Shown here: piece after piece, positions 25,801 through 31,535 of the stretch
Position numbering within the stretch: the first letter of the stretch is position 1
How the letters are laid out: each line of letters starts with the position of its first letter
NCBI GenBank assembly: GCA_964344055.1
Contig: CAYFLT010000059.1
Span: forward strand, 1-31,535
Length of the DNA stretch: 31,535 bases
Source of the DNA: OFTM10 sp964344055
Lineage (GTDB): Bacteria; Actinomycetota; Acidimicrobiia; Acidimicrobiales; Aldehydirespiratoraceae
Reading direction: 5' to 3'
The notes under the pieces: generated by a model
Database searches by the model: none
Told to the model about the DNA's origin: nothing
The model's input: the letters and a program-made list of their open reading frames with translations, nothing else
Made by a program: the position numbers and the translations under genes

Positions 25801-26285
25801 CGACTTCGTTGTTCTGGTACGGGTTGGACGAGTCCGACGACGACGTCTCGATCGGGCTCGATCGGGGGGTGCGGGTGCTCGTCGGGCTCGAGGCGATCGG
25901 TGAACCGAACGACGAAGGGGTGCGGTCGGTGGTGTTCCGGCTGAACGGTCAGCTTCGGCCGATCGACGTGCTCGACCGGTCGGTCGCCACCGATGTCGTC
26001 GAGGCCGAGAAGGCCGATCCCGACCGCCCCGACCACGTCGCGGCCCCGTTCCGTGGGGTGGTGAACGTATCGGTTCAGGCGGGTGCGGAGGTCGCCGCCG
26101 GGGAGTCGGTGGCGGTGATCGAGGCGATGAAGATGGAGTCCCACATCACCGCCCCCTACGACGGCACCGTCGTCCGGGTCGCCATCGGCGAGGCCGCCTC
26201 GGTCGAACCCGGCGACCTCGTCATGGTGCTCCGCCCCAGCGGCACTCCCGACTCACCGGTCATCTACGCCGACGAGAGCTTCTGA
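22848..26285 (+). CDS. pyc: pyruvate carboxylase
   Basis: Biotin enzyme of 1145 residues that makes oxaloacetate from pyruvate, bicarbonate and ATP. Domain order is complete. The biotin carboxylase part starts KLLVANRGEIAIRAFRAA and includes the ATP loop AAAGGGGRGLRRV and EMNPRIQVEHTVTEE. The carboxyltransferase part starts at about residue 525 (VTDTTLRDAHQSILATRVR), with the HLHTHDTSG metal block. The biotinyl domain has Lys1095 in VIEAMKMES. ATG 22848 lies four bases after the CMD-type gene, so it is the last gene of the plus-strand operon. The meta pathway yields pyruvate plus acetyl-CoA, so a co-expressed pyruvate carboxylase would feed the TCA cycle. It may instead be the general housekeeping copy. 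Confidence 0.96.
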   Translation: MDAPPFGKLLVANRGEIAIRAFRAATQLGIRTVAIHTYEDRNSLHRLKADEAYEIGERGHPVRAYLDIDAIVEAARRADADAVYPGYGFLSESPDLAEACAEAGLIFVGPSADVLTLTGNKMRARASAEAAGLPVLRQSPSLTDADEALAHAEEIGYPIFVKAAAGGGGRGLRRVDRPADLPDALASAVREAESAFGDPTVFLEEAVTDVRHIEVQVLADAGGEVVHLYERDCSMQRRFQKVVEIAPAPNLDPELRDRICADAVAYARSIDYRNAGTVEFLVGGTGRHVFIEMNPRIQVEHTVTEEITDIDLVESQLRIASGAGFDELGISQDTISPRGFALQCRITAENPANDFRPDTGRIVAYRQPGGAGIRLDGGTGYVGAEVSPYFDSLIVKLSCRGQDFPTALRRAERALAEFRVRGVETNIAFLQAVLADDDFRDGSVTTNFIDERPHLTAASVGADRATRLLRYLADVTVNRPNGSPPLLVDPGTKLPPRPEHEPVAGSKQRLDELGPAGFASALRQSDDIAVTDTTLRDAHQSILATRVRSFDLVAGARHLAHSLPNLLSLECWGGATYDVALRFLHEDPWDRLARIREAAPNLLLQMLLRGRNTVGYSPYPDVVCRRFVHEAAETGIDLFRIFDALNDIEQMRPAIEATLETGAIAEGTLCYSGDLSDPAETLYDLDYYLRIAEQLVEAGVHVLCVKDMAGLLRAPAARTLITALRERFDTPVHLHTHDTSGGQLATYLAAIGAGVDAVDAAAPPLSGMTSQPSIGALIAATDHSERSTGLDLEAVGDLEPYWEAVRNLYSPFEAGLRAPTGTVYRHEIPGGQLSNLRQQAIALGLGDRFEDVERLYAACDRILGRPIKVTPSSKVVGDLALHLVASGVTPEQLESDPRSVDLPDSVVAFLRGELGTPEAGFPEPFRTAALEGRPEAAPAAKLSDDDRAALDGAEVRHTLNRLLFPAPAKSQREMAGRFGDLSVLPTSLFWYGLDESDDDVSIGLDRGVRVLVGLEAIGEPNDEGVRSVVFRLNGQLRPIDVLDRSVATDVVEAEKADPDRPDHVAAPFRGVVNVSVQAGAEVAAGESVAVIEAMKMESHITAPYDGTVVRVAIGEAASVEPGDLVMVLRPSGTPDSPVIYADESF

Positions 26286-26323
26286 AGGTCAAACGCTGGG
26301 GGACAGGCACCCGTTTGACCTTC
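26284..26323. repeat. palindromic repeat, copy 2
   Basis: Perfect 12-bp inverted repeat GAAGGTCAAACG (26284-26295) and CGTTTGACCTTC (26312-26323) around the 16-base centre CTGGGGGACAGGCACC. The 26286-26322 part matches copy 1 (3681-3716) with one substitution and one inserted G, in the same orientation. The left arm begins inside the pyc stop codon. It lies between the convergent pyc and FGGY kinase genes, where a hairpin could end transcription, but no T-tract follows. The region to 26361 holds nothing else. Confidence 0.88.
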
Positions 26324-26361
26324 GGTGGGGCAGCCGGCCGCGTCCCCGCTGTCTCATCGTG

Positions 26362-27762
26362 TCAACGGCTGCGGGCGGCCTCGACGGCGGCGGTGAAACG
26401 GGCGCGGCGACGGGCGCGTTCGATGTCGTCGAGCTCGGGCTCGAACGGTTCGTCGAGCTCGGCGACCGGCAGTTCTGCTCCCACCGCGGCGGCCAGCCGC
26501 GCTGCGCCGGCGAGTGTCGTTTCCGGATCGACCGCAGGACTGATGACCCGGCCGGTGGCGTCGGCGATCCGTTGGAGCACGGCGGGGCTGCGGCTCAGGC
26601 CCCCGTCGACCCGGATCCTCGGACCGACGCCCAGCGCGTCCGCCACCTCCGCACAGCGCTGGGCGATGCCCTCGACCGCTCCGGCCACGATGTCGGCCGG
26701 CTCGGTCCCGAGGTCGATCCCGACCGTCACGCCGCGCGCGGCGCTGTCGTCGTGGGGGGTCCCGAGACCCGCGAGCGCCGGAACCATCAGGACGGACTCT
26801 CGTCCGGCGGCCACCATGTCGTCGAGCAGTTCGATCGAACCGAGGAGCCCCATCCGCATCAACCACTCGATCGTGCCCCCCGCGGTGGCCACCGTGCCTT
26901 CGATGAGTGACGGCTCGGCATCTCCGATTCGCCACAACGGAAGGACGTGGGCGCCATCGGGCCGCGGTGGCACCTCGGAACCGAGCCGGACATCGAGCAT
27001 CGCCGACGTACCGAGCGTCAGCTTCGCTTCGCCTTCTCCGAGACCATGGGCGAAGCATGCAGCCTGCTGATCTCCGGCCCGTGCGGTGATCGGAAGCTCG
27101 ACCCCCAGGTGGTCGGCGCGGATGCGGGCGACCGGTGCAGCCGTGGCGACGACCTCGGCGAGCACCGATCGGTCGACGTGGAAGAGGTCGAGTGCTCCCT
27201 CGCTCCAGTCCCGTTGACCGCTGTCGTACAACCCGGTCGCGCCGGCGTTCGAGGGATCGGTCACAAAGGCTTCGCCCCCGCTCAGAGCCCAGGTGAGCCA
27301 GGTGTCGACCGTGCCGATCCGGAGCCGTCCGGCCCGGTGCGCGGCTCGAGCCGGCTCGTGCTCCTGGAGGAGCCACTCGATCTTGGTGCAACTCGCCATG
27401 GTGTTGACCGGGATGCCGATCGCTCGCAGCTCGTCGACCCGCCCCCGGGTGCGGCTGTCCTGCCAGCCGATGGCCGGCGTGACCGGTCTCGTCGACTCCG
27501 CATCCCAGGCGATGATCGTGCCCCGTTGGCACGCGATCCCCATGGCGCCGACATCGGCTGCGGTCACTCGGGCCTCGGCCATGGTCTGGCGAAGCAGTTC
27601 GAGCGGGAGCGACACGAGGAGATCGGGGTCCTGCTCCACCTGACCCGGCCGAGGGAACACCGAGGGGAGCGGCGCCTGGAGCAGGGTGAGCCGCCGGCCC
27701 GCTTCGTCGAAGAGCCCGACGCGAACCGATGTGGTGCCCAGGTCCACCGCTGCGGTGATCAC
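26362..27762 (-). CDS. FGGY-family carbohydrate kinase, glycerol-kinase-like
   Basis: Two-domain sugar/polyol kinase, 466 residues. N-terminal phosphate loop AAVDLGTTSVRVGLFD, then the substrate region VFPRPGQVEQDP, IACQRGTIIAWD and IGWQDSRTRG. The central ARAGDQQAACFAHG carries the catalytic Asp and the C-terminal half has IRVDGGLSRSPAVLQ. It resembles glycerol kinase (PG.VEQDP, GDQQAA), but the QRE triplet that binds glycerol reads QRG here, so another polyol is possible. The GTG start has GAGGAA six bases upstream and lies ten bases after the FAD oxidase gene. It is the last gene of the glpD-containing operon, which supports a glycerol-type substrate. Confidence 0.88.
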   Translation of the reverse strand: MITAAVDLGTTSVRVGLFDEAGRRLTLLQAPLPSVFPRPGQVEQDPDLLVSLPLELLRQTMAEARVTAADVGAMGIACQRGTIIAWDAESTRPVTPAIGWQDSRTRGRVDELRAIGIPVNTMASCTKIEWLLQEHEPARAAHRAGRLRIGTVDTWLTWALSGGEAFVTDPSNAGATGLYDSGQRDWSEGALDLFHVDRSVLAEVVATAAPVARIRADHLGVELPITARAGDQQAACFAHGLGEGEAKLTLGTSAMLDVRLGSEVPPRPDGAHVLPLWRIGDAEPSLIEGTVATAGGTIEWLMRMGLLGSIELLDDMVAAGRESVLMVPALAGLGTPHDDSAARGVTVGIDLGTEPADIVAGAVEGIAQRCAEVADALGVGPRIRVDGGLSRSPAVLQRIADATGRVISPAVDPETTLAGAARLAAAVGAELPVAELDEPFEPELDDIERARRRARFTAAVEAARSR

Positions 27763-27772
27763 CGGCGCTTCC

Positions 27773-29142
27773 TCATTTCGGGATGAGGACGCCCGGGTTG
27801 AACAGATCGTCGGGATCGAGCGCCTTCTTCACCGCCCGCAACATCGTGAGGCCGCCATCTCCGAGCTCGTCGGCCATCCACGGCACCCGGACCCGGCCGA
27901 CCCCGTGGTGGTGGGCGATCCCAGCGCCGAGCGCGACCGTTGCATCCATCGCTGCTCGCCAGCACGCGTCGTATGTCGCCGCGAACGTCGCGGGCTCACC
28001 CGGGGTCGCGGCGAACGAGAAGTAGAGGTTGGCGCCGCTGCGGTAGGCGTGGGACGAGTGGGCGGTGGCCGCCACGACCCCGGGCACCTCGCTGATGGCT
28101 TCGACCACTGCGTGGTAGAGCGCGGCCAGGTCGCGCCATCCGGCGCCGACCTCGATGGTGTCGACGATGAGGCCCTGTTCGAACAGCTCGGTCCACGACG
28201 GCACGGCATTGCGGTGCTCGAACCAGCGATCGACGGCCGCCGGGTCTGCGGGCTCGCCGCCCCCCGCCCGGCAGAGGTCGTCGACGGCAGCCGACTCGAG
28301 TTCCGCATGGCCGGGGGGACCCTCGTGCAGGAAGATCAACATGCAGCGGCCCTTCGGCACGTGCTCGCCGAAGTGCCGGCGTGATTCGCGCGGGTCGTAG
28401 AGGCGGACGACCGGCGGGCGCCAGCCAGGCACGATCACGTCCCGGATGGCGTCGATACCGGACTCGATGTCGGCGAAGTGGAACGCTTGGCGCACGCCGG
28501 GTTCGGGGAGTGGTCGGAGTGAGAACGTGACCTCAGCGACGACACCGAGCGCTCCCTCGCTGCCGATCAGGAGGTGTCGGAGATCGGGCCCGGCCGCCGC
28601 ACGGGGCGTGGCCCGGGACTGGTACACGGAGCCGTCGGGCAGCACGGCCACGAGGGAGTGCACGACATCTTCGATGTTGCCGTACGCGGTCGAGTACTGG
28701 CCCGACGCCCGGGTGGCGACCCAGCCACCGACTGACGAACGATCGATCGACTGGGGCCAGTGCCCGATCGTGAAGCCGTCCTCCTGGACACGGTTCTCGG
28801 CGTCGATCCCGAGCGTGCCTGCGCCGAAGGTGGCGAGCAGGTCGGTCGAGTCGAGGGAGATGAAGCCGGCGAGTCGTTCGGTGCTGACGACCACGGAGTC
28901 GGGATCGGCCAGCACACCACCGACGACGCCGGACCCGGCGCCACGGGTGATGATCGAGGTGTGGCCTTCCCGGCAGATCCGCACCACCTCGGCCAGTTCC
29001 TCGACGGATGTGGGGACCGCGACCGCAGCGGGCAACGCCAGGGATCCGCGCCATTCGTCGAGTTCGCTGCGCACCCAGTAGTCGCGGGCCCGGACCGTCC
29101 GCTCGTCCTCGGCGACGAGGAGGCGAGAACCCAGCAGCGAAC
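27773..29142 (-). CDS. FAD-linked oxidase, alkyl-dihydroxyacetonephosphate-synthase-like (5' end in gap)
   Basis: Flavoprotein of the vanillyl-alcohol-oxidase fold, at least 456 residues. The FAD domain has IITRGAGSGVVGG and SSVGGWVATRASG followed by YGNIEDVV, the pattern of alkyl-DHAP synthases, and the C-terminal part has GIAHHHGVGRVRVPWM, matching the HHHGVG motif of that family rather than the GEHGxG of lactate dehydrogenases. The frame runs upstream of the GTG at 29074 through LLGSRLLVAEDERTVRARD into the N gap, so the true start is hidden there. The neighbours glpD and a glycerol-type kinase suggest use of DHAP or glycerol derivatives. It could make ether-lipid precursors or be a D-2-hydroxyacid oxidase; unresolved. 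Confidence 0.83.
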
Positions 29143-29152
29143 NNNNNNNNNN
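29143..29152. other. assembly gap, 10 N
   Basis: Ten N between the glpD stop and the readable part of the FAD oxidase gene. The start codon of that gene must lie in or next to this gap, whose true length is unknown. Confidence 0.95.
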
Positions 29153-29164
29153 GGGAGGTTCCGT

Positions 29165-30781
29165 TCACTTGGCGGCCGTGGCGGACAATTCATCGGCGAA
29201 CCGGGCCCGCACGCCGTCGATCTCGGCGTCGAGGCGAGTGTCGTCCCATTCGAGCAGCTCCGCCATTCGGGCGACAACCGGTGCGAGCAGATCATCGCGC
29301 TCGGTCGGGCGGTACCACGCGGCCCGAGTCCTGCGGTAGATGACGTCTTCGAGGGTCAGCGCGGCTTCGTGTCCGATCGCCCAGTCGACCTCGCCGGCGA
29401 GCACCTGCCCGCCGGTCACCAACGGATCCGATCCGAGCGCGATGACCGACTCGGAGTCGGAGCCGTACAGCCGAACCAGGCGGGCGGTCGCGTCCCGCGG
29501 CACGCCAGTGCCGGCGGAGAGTCGCGATGCGTATTGGTCGAGGTCGGCCTCCACGTCGCCACCGGCGATCGGGGAAGGGCCCGGCCCTTCCGGGATCGAA
29601 CGGCCCAGCTGCGCGGCCACCGACTCCATCACCGTGACCGCCATCGCTCGGAACCCGGTGAGCTTCCCGCCGGCCACGGTGACCATCCCGCCGGAGCCGA
29701 TCCACACCTCGTCCTTGCGCGACATCTCCTTGGCCTCCTTGCCCGCCTGGGCCACGAGCGGGCGGACGCCCGCCCAGGCCGCGAGCACGTCGGACCGATC
29801 CAGCGGTGCGACGTCGAAGTAGCGGGTGATCGGATCGAGGAGGTAGTCGATGTCGTCGCCCTCGATCTCGGGCCACCGGGATCGGGCGCCGCCGTAGCTG
29901 GTGTCGGTCGTGCCCAGGATGACGACGTCGCCCCGCGGGATGGCGAAGATCGAGCGCTTGTCGGCGGTCCCCATGATGACGAGGTTGCGGACCGGCAGCC
30001 GATCCGCTGACACCACCACGTGTACGCCCTTGGAGAGGTGGAGGCGGTCGGACTCGTGGACCTCCTCCATCCGGACCAGATCCTCCACCCAGGGCCCCGC
30101 CGCGTTGACCACCACTGCGCCGTGGACTCGGACCCGCCGAGCGGTCACGTCGCATTCGGCTTCGACCCCGGCCACCCGGCCCGACGCGGTGACCACATCG
30201 ACCACCGGCAGGCGGTTCGCCACGACCGCCCCGTGGGCCACAGCGTCGCGCAGAACGGCCAGCACGAGGCGCGCATCGTCGGTCAGATACTCCCGGTACG
30301 CGCAGGCGTAGGGGTAGGTGCCGATCTGGAGGGTCGGCTCCCGATCGAGGATCGTGTCGCGATCCCAGCTCTCGTGGCGATCGGCATCCTCCACGGCGCC
30401 GAGCTTCTCGTAGGTCCCGATCCCGGCCCGGAACTTCATCAGCGATGCACGGTTCCGAGCGGTCACCACCATCCAGCACGGCTCGGCGAGATGCGGCGCC
30501 ATGGCGTGCACCGCCTTGCGTTCGAGCGCAGTCTCGCGCACCAGACCGACCTCGCCTTGGGCGAGATATCGCAGACCACCGTGAATCAGCTTCGAGGACC
30601 GCGACGAGGTCCCCACCGCGAAGTCACCCGCCTCCACCAGCGCCACCCGAAGCCCGCGATGGGCCGCATCTCGGGCCACTCCGGCCCCGGTGATCCCGCC
30701 GCCGACCACCACGATGTCGAAGGGTTCGGACTCCAGCTCGTCGAGGAGCGCGTCCCGGAAGGTCGGGGTCAGCGAGGTCAC
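29165..30781 (-). CDS. glpD: glycerol-3-phosphate dehydrogenase (FAD)
   Basis: Membrane-associated flavoenzyme of 538 residues that oxidises glycerol-3-phosphate to dihydroxyacetone phosphate and feeds electrons to quinone. N-terminal FAD site DIVVVGGGITGAGVARDAA, then GTSSRSSKLIHGGLRYL, NAAGPWVEDL, IPRGDVVILGTTDTSY and GGMVTVAGGKLTGFR, all typical of GlpD. The C-terminal helical domain is present. The GTG start at 30781 overlaps the stop of the upstream gene (GTGA). With the downstream kinase it would form a glycerol to DHAP route. Confidence 0.95.
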   Translation of the reverse strand: MTSLTPTFRDALLDELESEPFDIVVVGGGITGAGVARDAAHRGLRVALVEAGDFAVGTSSRSSKLIHGGLRYLAQGEVGLVRETALERKAVHAMAPHLAEPCWMVVTARNRASLMKFRAGIGTYEKLGAVEDADRHESWDRDTILDREPTLQIGTYPYACAYREYLTDDARLVLAVLRDAVAHGAVVANRLPVVDVVTASGRVAGVEAECDVTARRVRVHGAVVVNAAGPWVEDLVRMEEVHESDRLHLSKGVHVVVSADRLPVRNLVIMGTADKRSIFAIPRGDVVILGTTDTSYGGARSRWPEIEGDDIDYLLDPITRYFDVAPLDRSDVLAAWAGVRPLVAQAGKEAKEMSRKDEVWIGSGGMVTVAGGKLTGFRAMAVTVMESVAAQLGRSIPEGPGPSPIAGGDVEADLDQYASRLSAGTGVPRDATARLVRLYGSDSESVIALGSDPLVTGGQVLAGEVDWAIGHEAALTLEDVIYRRTRAAWYRPTERDDLLAPVVARMAELLEWDDTRLDAEIDGVRARFADELSATAAK

Positions 30782-31535
30782 TGGTCGGATGCGAGGTGGC
30801 CCCGCCGGTGGCCCGCCTCCCAGTCCTCCTGCTCGGGAGTATCGGTCAGGCTGCCGAGGATCCGCAGCTGGGGAACCTCACGGAGGCTCCGCTTCATCTC
30901 CGCGAAGCCGGGGAACCCGGCCAGGGTGATCACCGCATCCCACAGTCGAAGAGCGTCCTCGTCGTCGGGCACGCGTGAGATCACCGGGCCGAAGAACGAC
31001 AGCCCGTCGGGCGGGTGGAACGTGATGATCGGGGTGCCGACATCGTGGCCGGTGCGGGAGAGTGCGAGCTCTGATTCCTCGTCGAGCAGGGCGTCCCAGG
31101 AGTCGTCATCGAGCGCGTCGGCATAGGACGTGGGCAGCCCGGCGGCCTCCAAGACCTCGACGGCGTGCTCGGTGGTGCTCAGTCGGGCCCGCATCCCCGT
31201 GCCCTTCGGCCGGTCCCAGTAGCTCTCGCCATAGGCCGTGACCAACGGCCCCATCGCCTCCCGACCGAGATCGGCCCGGATCGCCGCGGCCACCCGCAGC
31301 ATCCGGAGGCCAGCCGTGTGGCCCTGCTCGTACTCGGGCGGGAACTCGGTGGCGTAGTCCTTGTCCTTGTTGATCAGGCGCAACGAGATGAACCGCCAGT
31401 CGATCGAGTAGTCGCTCAGCCGGGCGACCTTCTCGACCCAGCGCGACGTGATCCACGCGAATGGGCACACCGGGTCCCAGAAGAACTCGATGTCAAAGGC
31501 GCCGGATGGTTCCGTCGCTGTGTCATGGGCGCCGG
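30778..31535 (-). CDS. DsbA-fold protein of the mycothiol-dependent nitroreductase (Rv2466c) family, partial
   Basis: Thioredoxin-fold protein, at least 252 residues; the frame is open through the window edge and no in-frame start is present, so the first residues are missing. The opening FFWDPVCPFAWITSRWVEKV aligns with the Rv2466c active-site region, and DVGTPIITF, FFGPVISRVP and LWDAVITLAGFPGFAEMKR are family blocks. The usual CPWC reads CPFA: the second cysteine is replaced by alanine, leaving a monothiol site. Mycothiol-linked function fits an actinobacterium. A C-terminal extension after LREVPQ is present. The stop overlaps the glpD start by four bases. Confidence 0.85.
   Translation of the reverse strand, partial: GAHDTATEPSGAFDIEFFWDPVCPFAWITSRWVEKVARLSDYSIDWRFISLRLINKDKDYATEFPPEYEQGHTAGLRMLRVAAAIRADLGREAMGPLVTAYGESYWDRPKGTGMRARLSTTEHAVEVLEAAGLPTSYADALDDDSWDALLDEESELALSRTGHDVGTPIITFHPPDGLSFFGPVISRVPDDEDALRLWDAVITLAGFPGFAEMKRSLREVPQLRILGSLTDTPEQEDWEAGHRRGHLASDQ

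Noticed and set aside
26284..26323. Classical Rho-independent terminator after pyc
   Set aside because: The hairpin is real but no T-run follows on either strand, and the same sequence recurs as a repeat, so it is listed as a repeat.

Overview
The window is a 31.5 kb piece of a GC-rich, probably actinobacterial genome. Protein style (mycothiol-dependent nitroreductase-like protein, MmpL-type transporter, Asp-rich actinobacterial lipoprotein linker) suggests Actinomycetota, perhaps an Acidimicrobiia relative; this is inference, as there is no rRNA to place it. Three runs of N (28, 10 and 10 bases) show it is a draft or metagenome scaffold.

Layout: (1) 33-3626, minus strand: a guanine deaminase interrupted by two gaps, and an MMPL/RND transporter. 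(2) 3748-17393, minus strand: a long aromatic-degradation operon. Transcription runs dmpK-L-M-N-O-P (multicomponent phenol hydroxylase), dmpQ-like ferredoxin, catechol 2,3-dioxygenase, 2-hydroxymuconic semialdehyde dehydrogenase, livH-M-G-F ABC transporter, acetaldehyde dehydrogenase, 4-hydroxy-2-oxovalerate aldolase, and a divergent hydratase-family protein. (3) 17394-17602: divergent control region. (4) 17603-26285, plus strand: GntR/FCD regulator, Liv-type substrate-binding lipoprotein, 4-oxalocrotonate decarboxylase, 4-oxalocrotonate tautomerase, 2-oxopent-4-enoate hydratase, HbpS/GlcG-like protein, CXXC carboxymuconolactone-decarboxylase-family protein, and full-length pyruvate carboxylase. 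(5) 26362-31535, minus strand: a glycerol/glycerolipid-type operon with a nitroreductase-like thioredoxin-fold protein (cut by the window edge), glycerol-3-phosphate dehydrogenase, an alkyl-DHAP-synthase-like FAD protein (start lost in a gap) and an FGGY kinase.

Together the two divergent operons encode a complete oxalocrotonate branch of phenol meta-cleavage: phenol to catechol, to 2-hydroxymuconic semialdehyde, to 4-oxalocrotonate, to 2-oxopent-4-enoate, to 4-hydroxy-2-oxovalerate, to pyruvate plus acetyl-CoA. No hydrolase (dmpD) for the other branch is present. The cluster also carries its own five-part Liv-type importer, split between the two operons, and ends in a pyruvate carboxylase that could turn product pyruvate into oxaloacetate.

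The most unusual non-coding signal is a near-identical 36-37 bp palindromic repeat, in the same orientation, immediately after the last gene of each of the two catabolic operons (3681-3716 and 26286-26322), so that it brackets the whole 22.6 kb cluster. Other signals are an 11-bp box shared by the two internal control regions and a 135-bp inverted-repeat element between dmpC and dmpB. No stretch longer than about 250 bases lacks a gene. No RNA genes, CRISPR arrays, transposases or classical T-tract terminators were seen.
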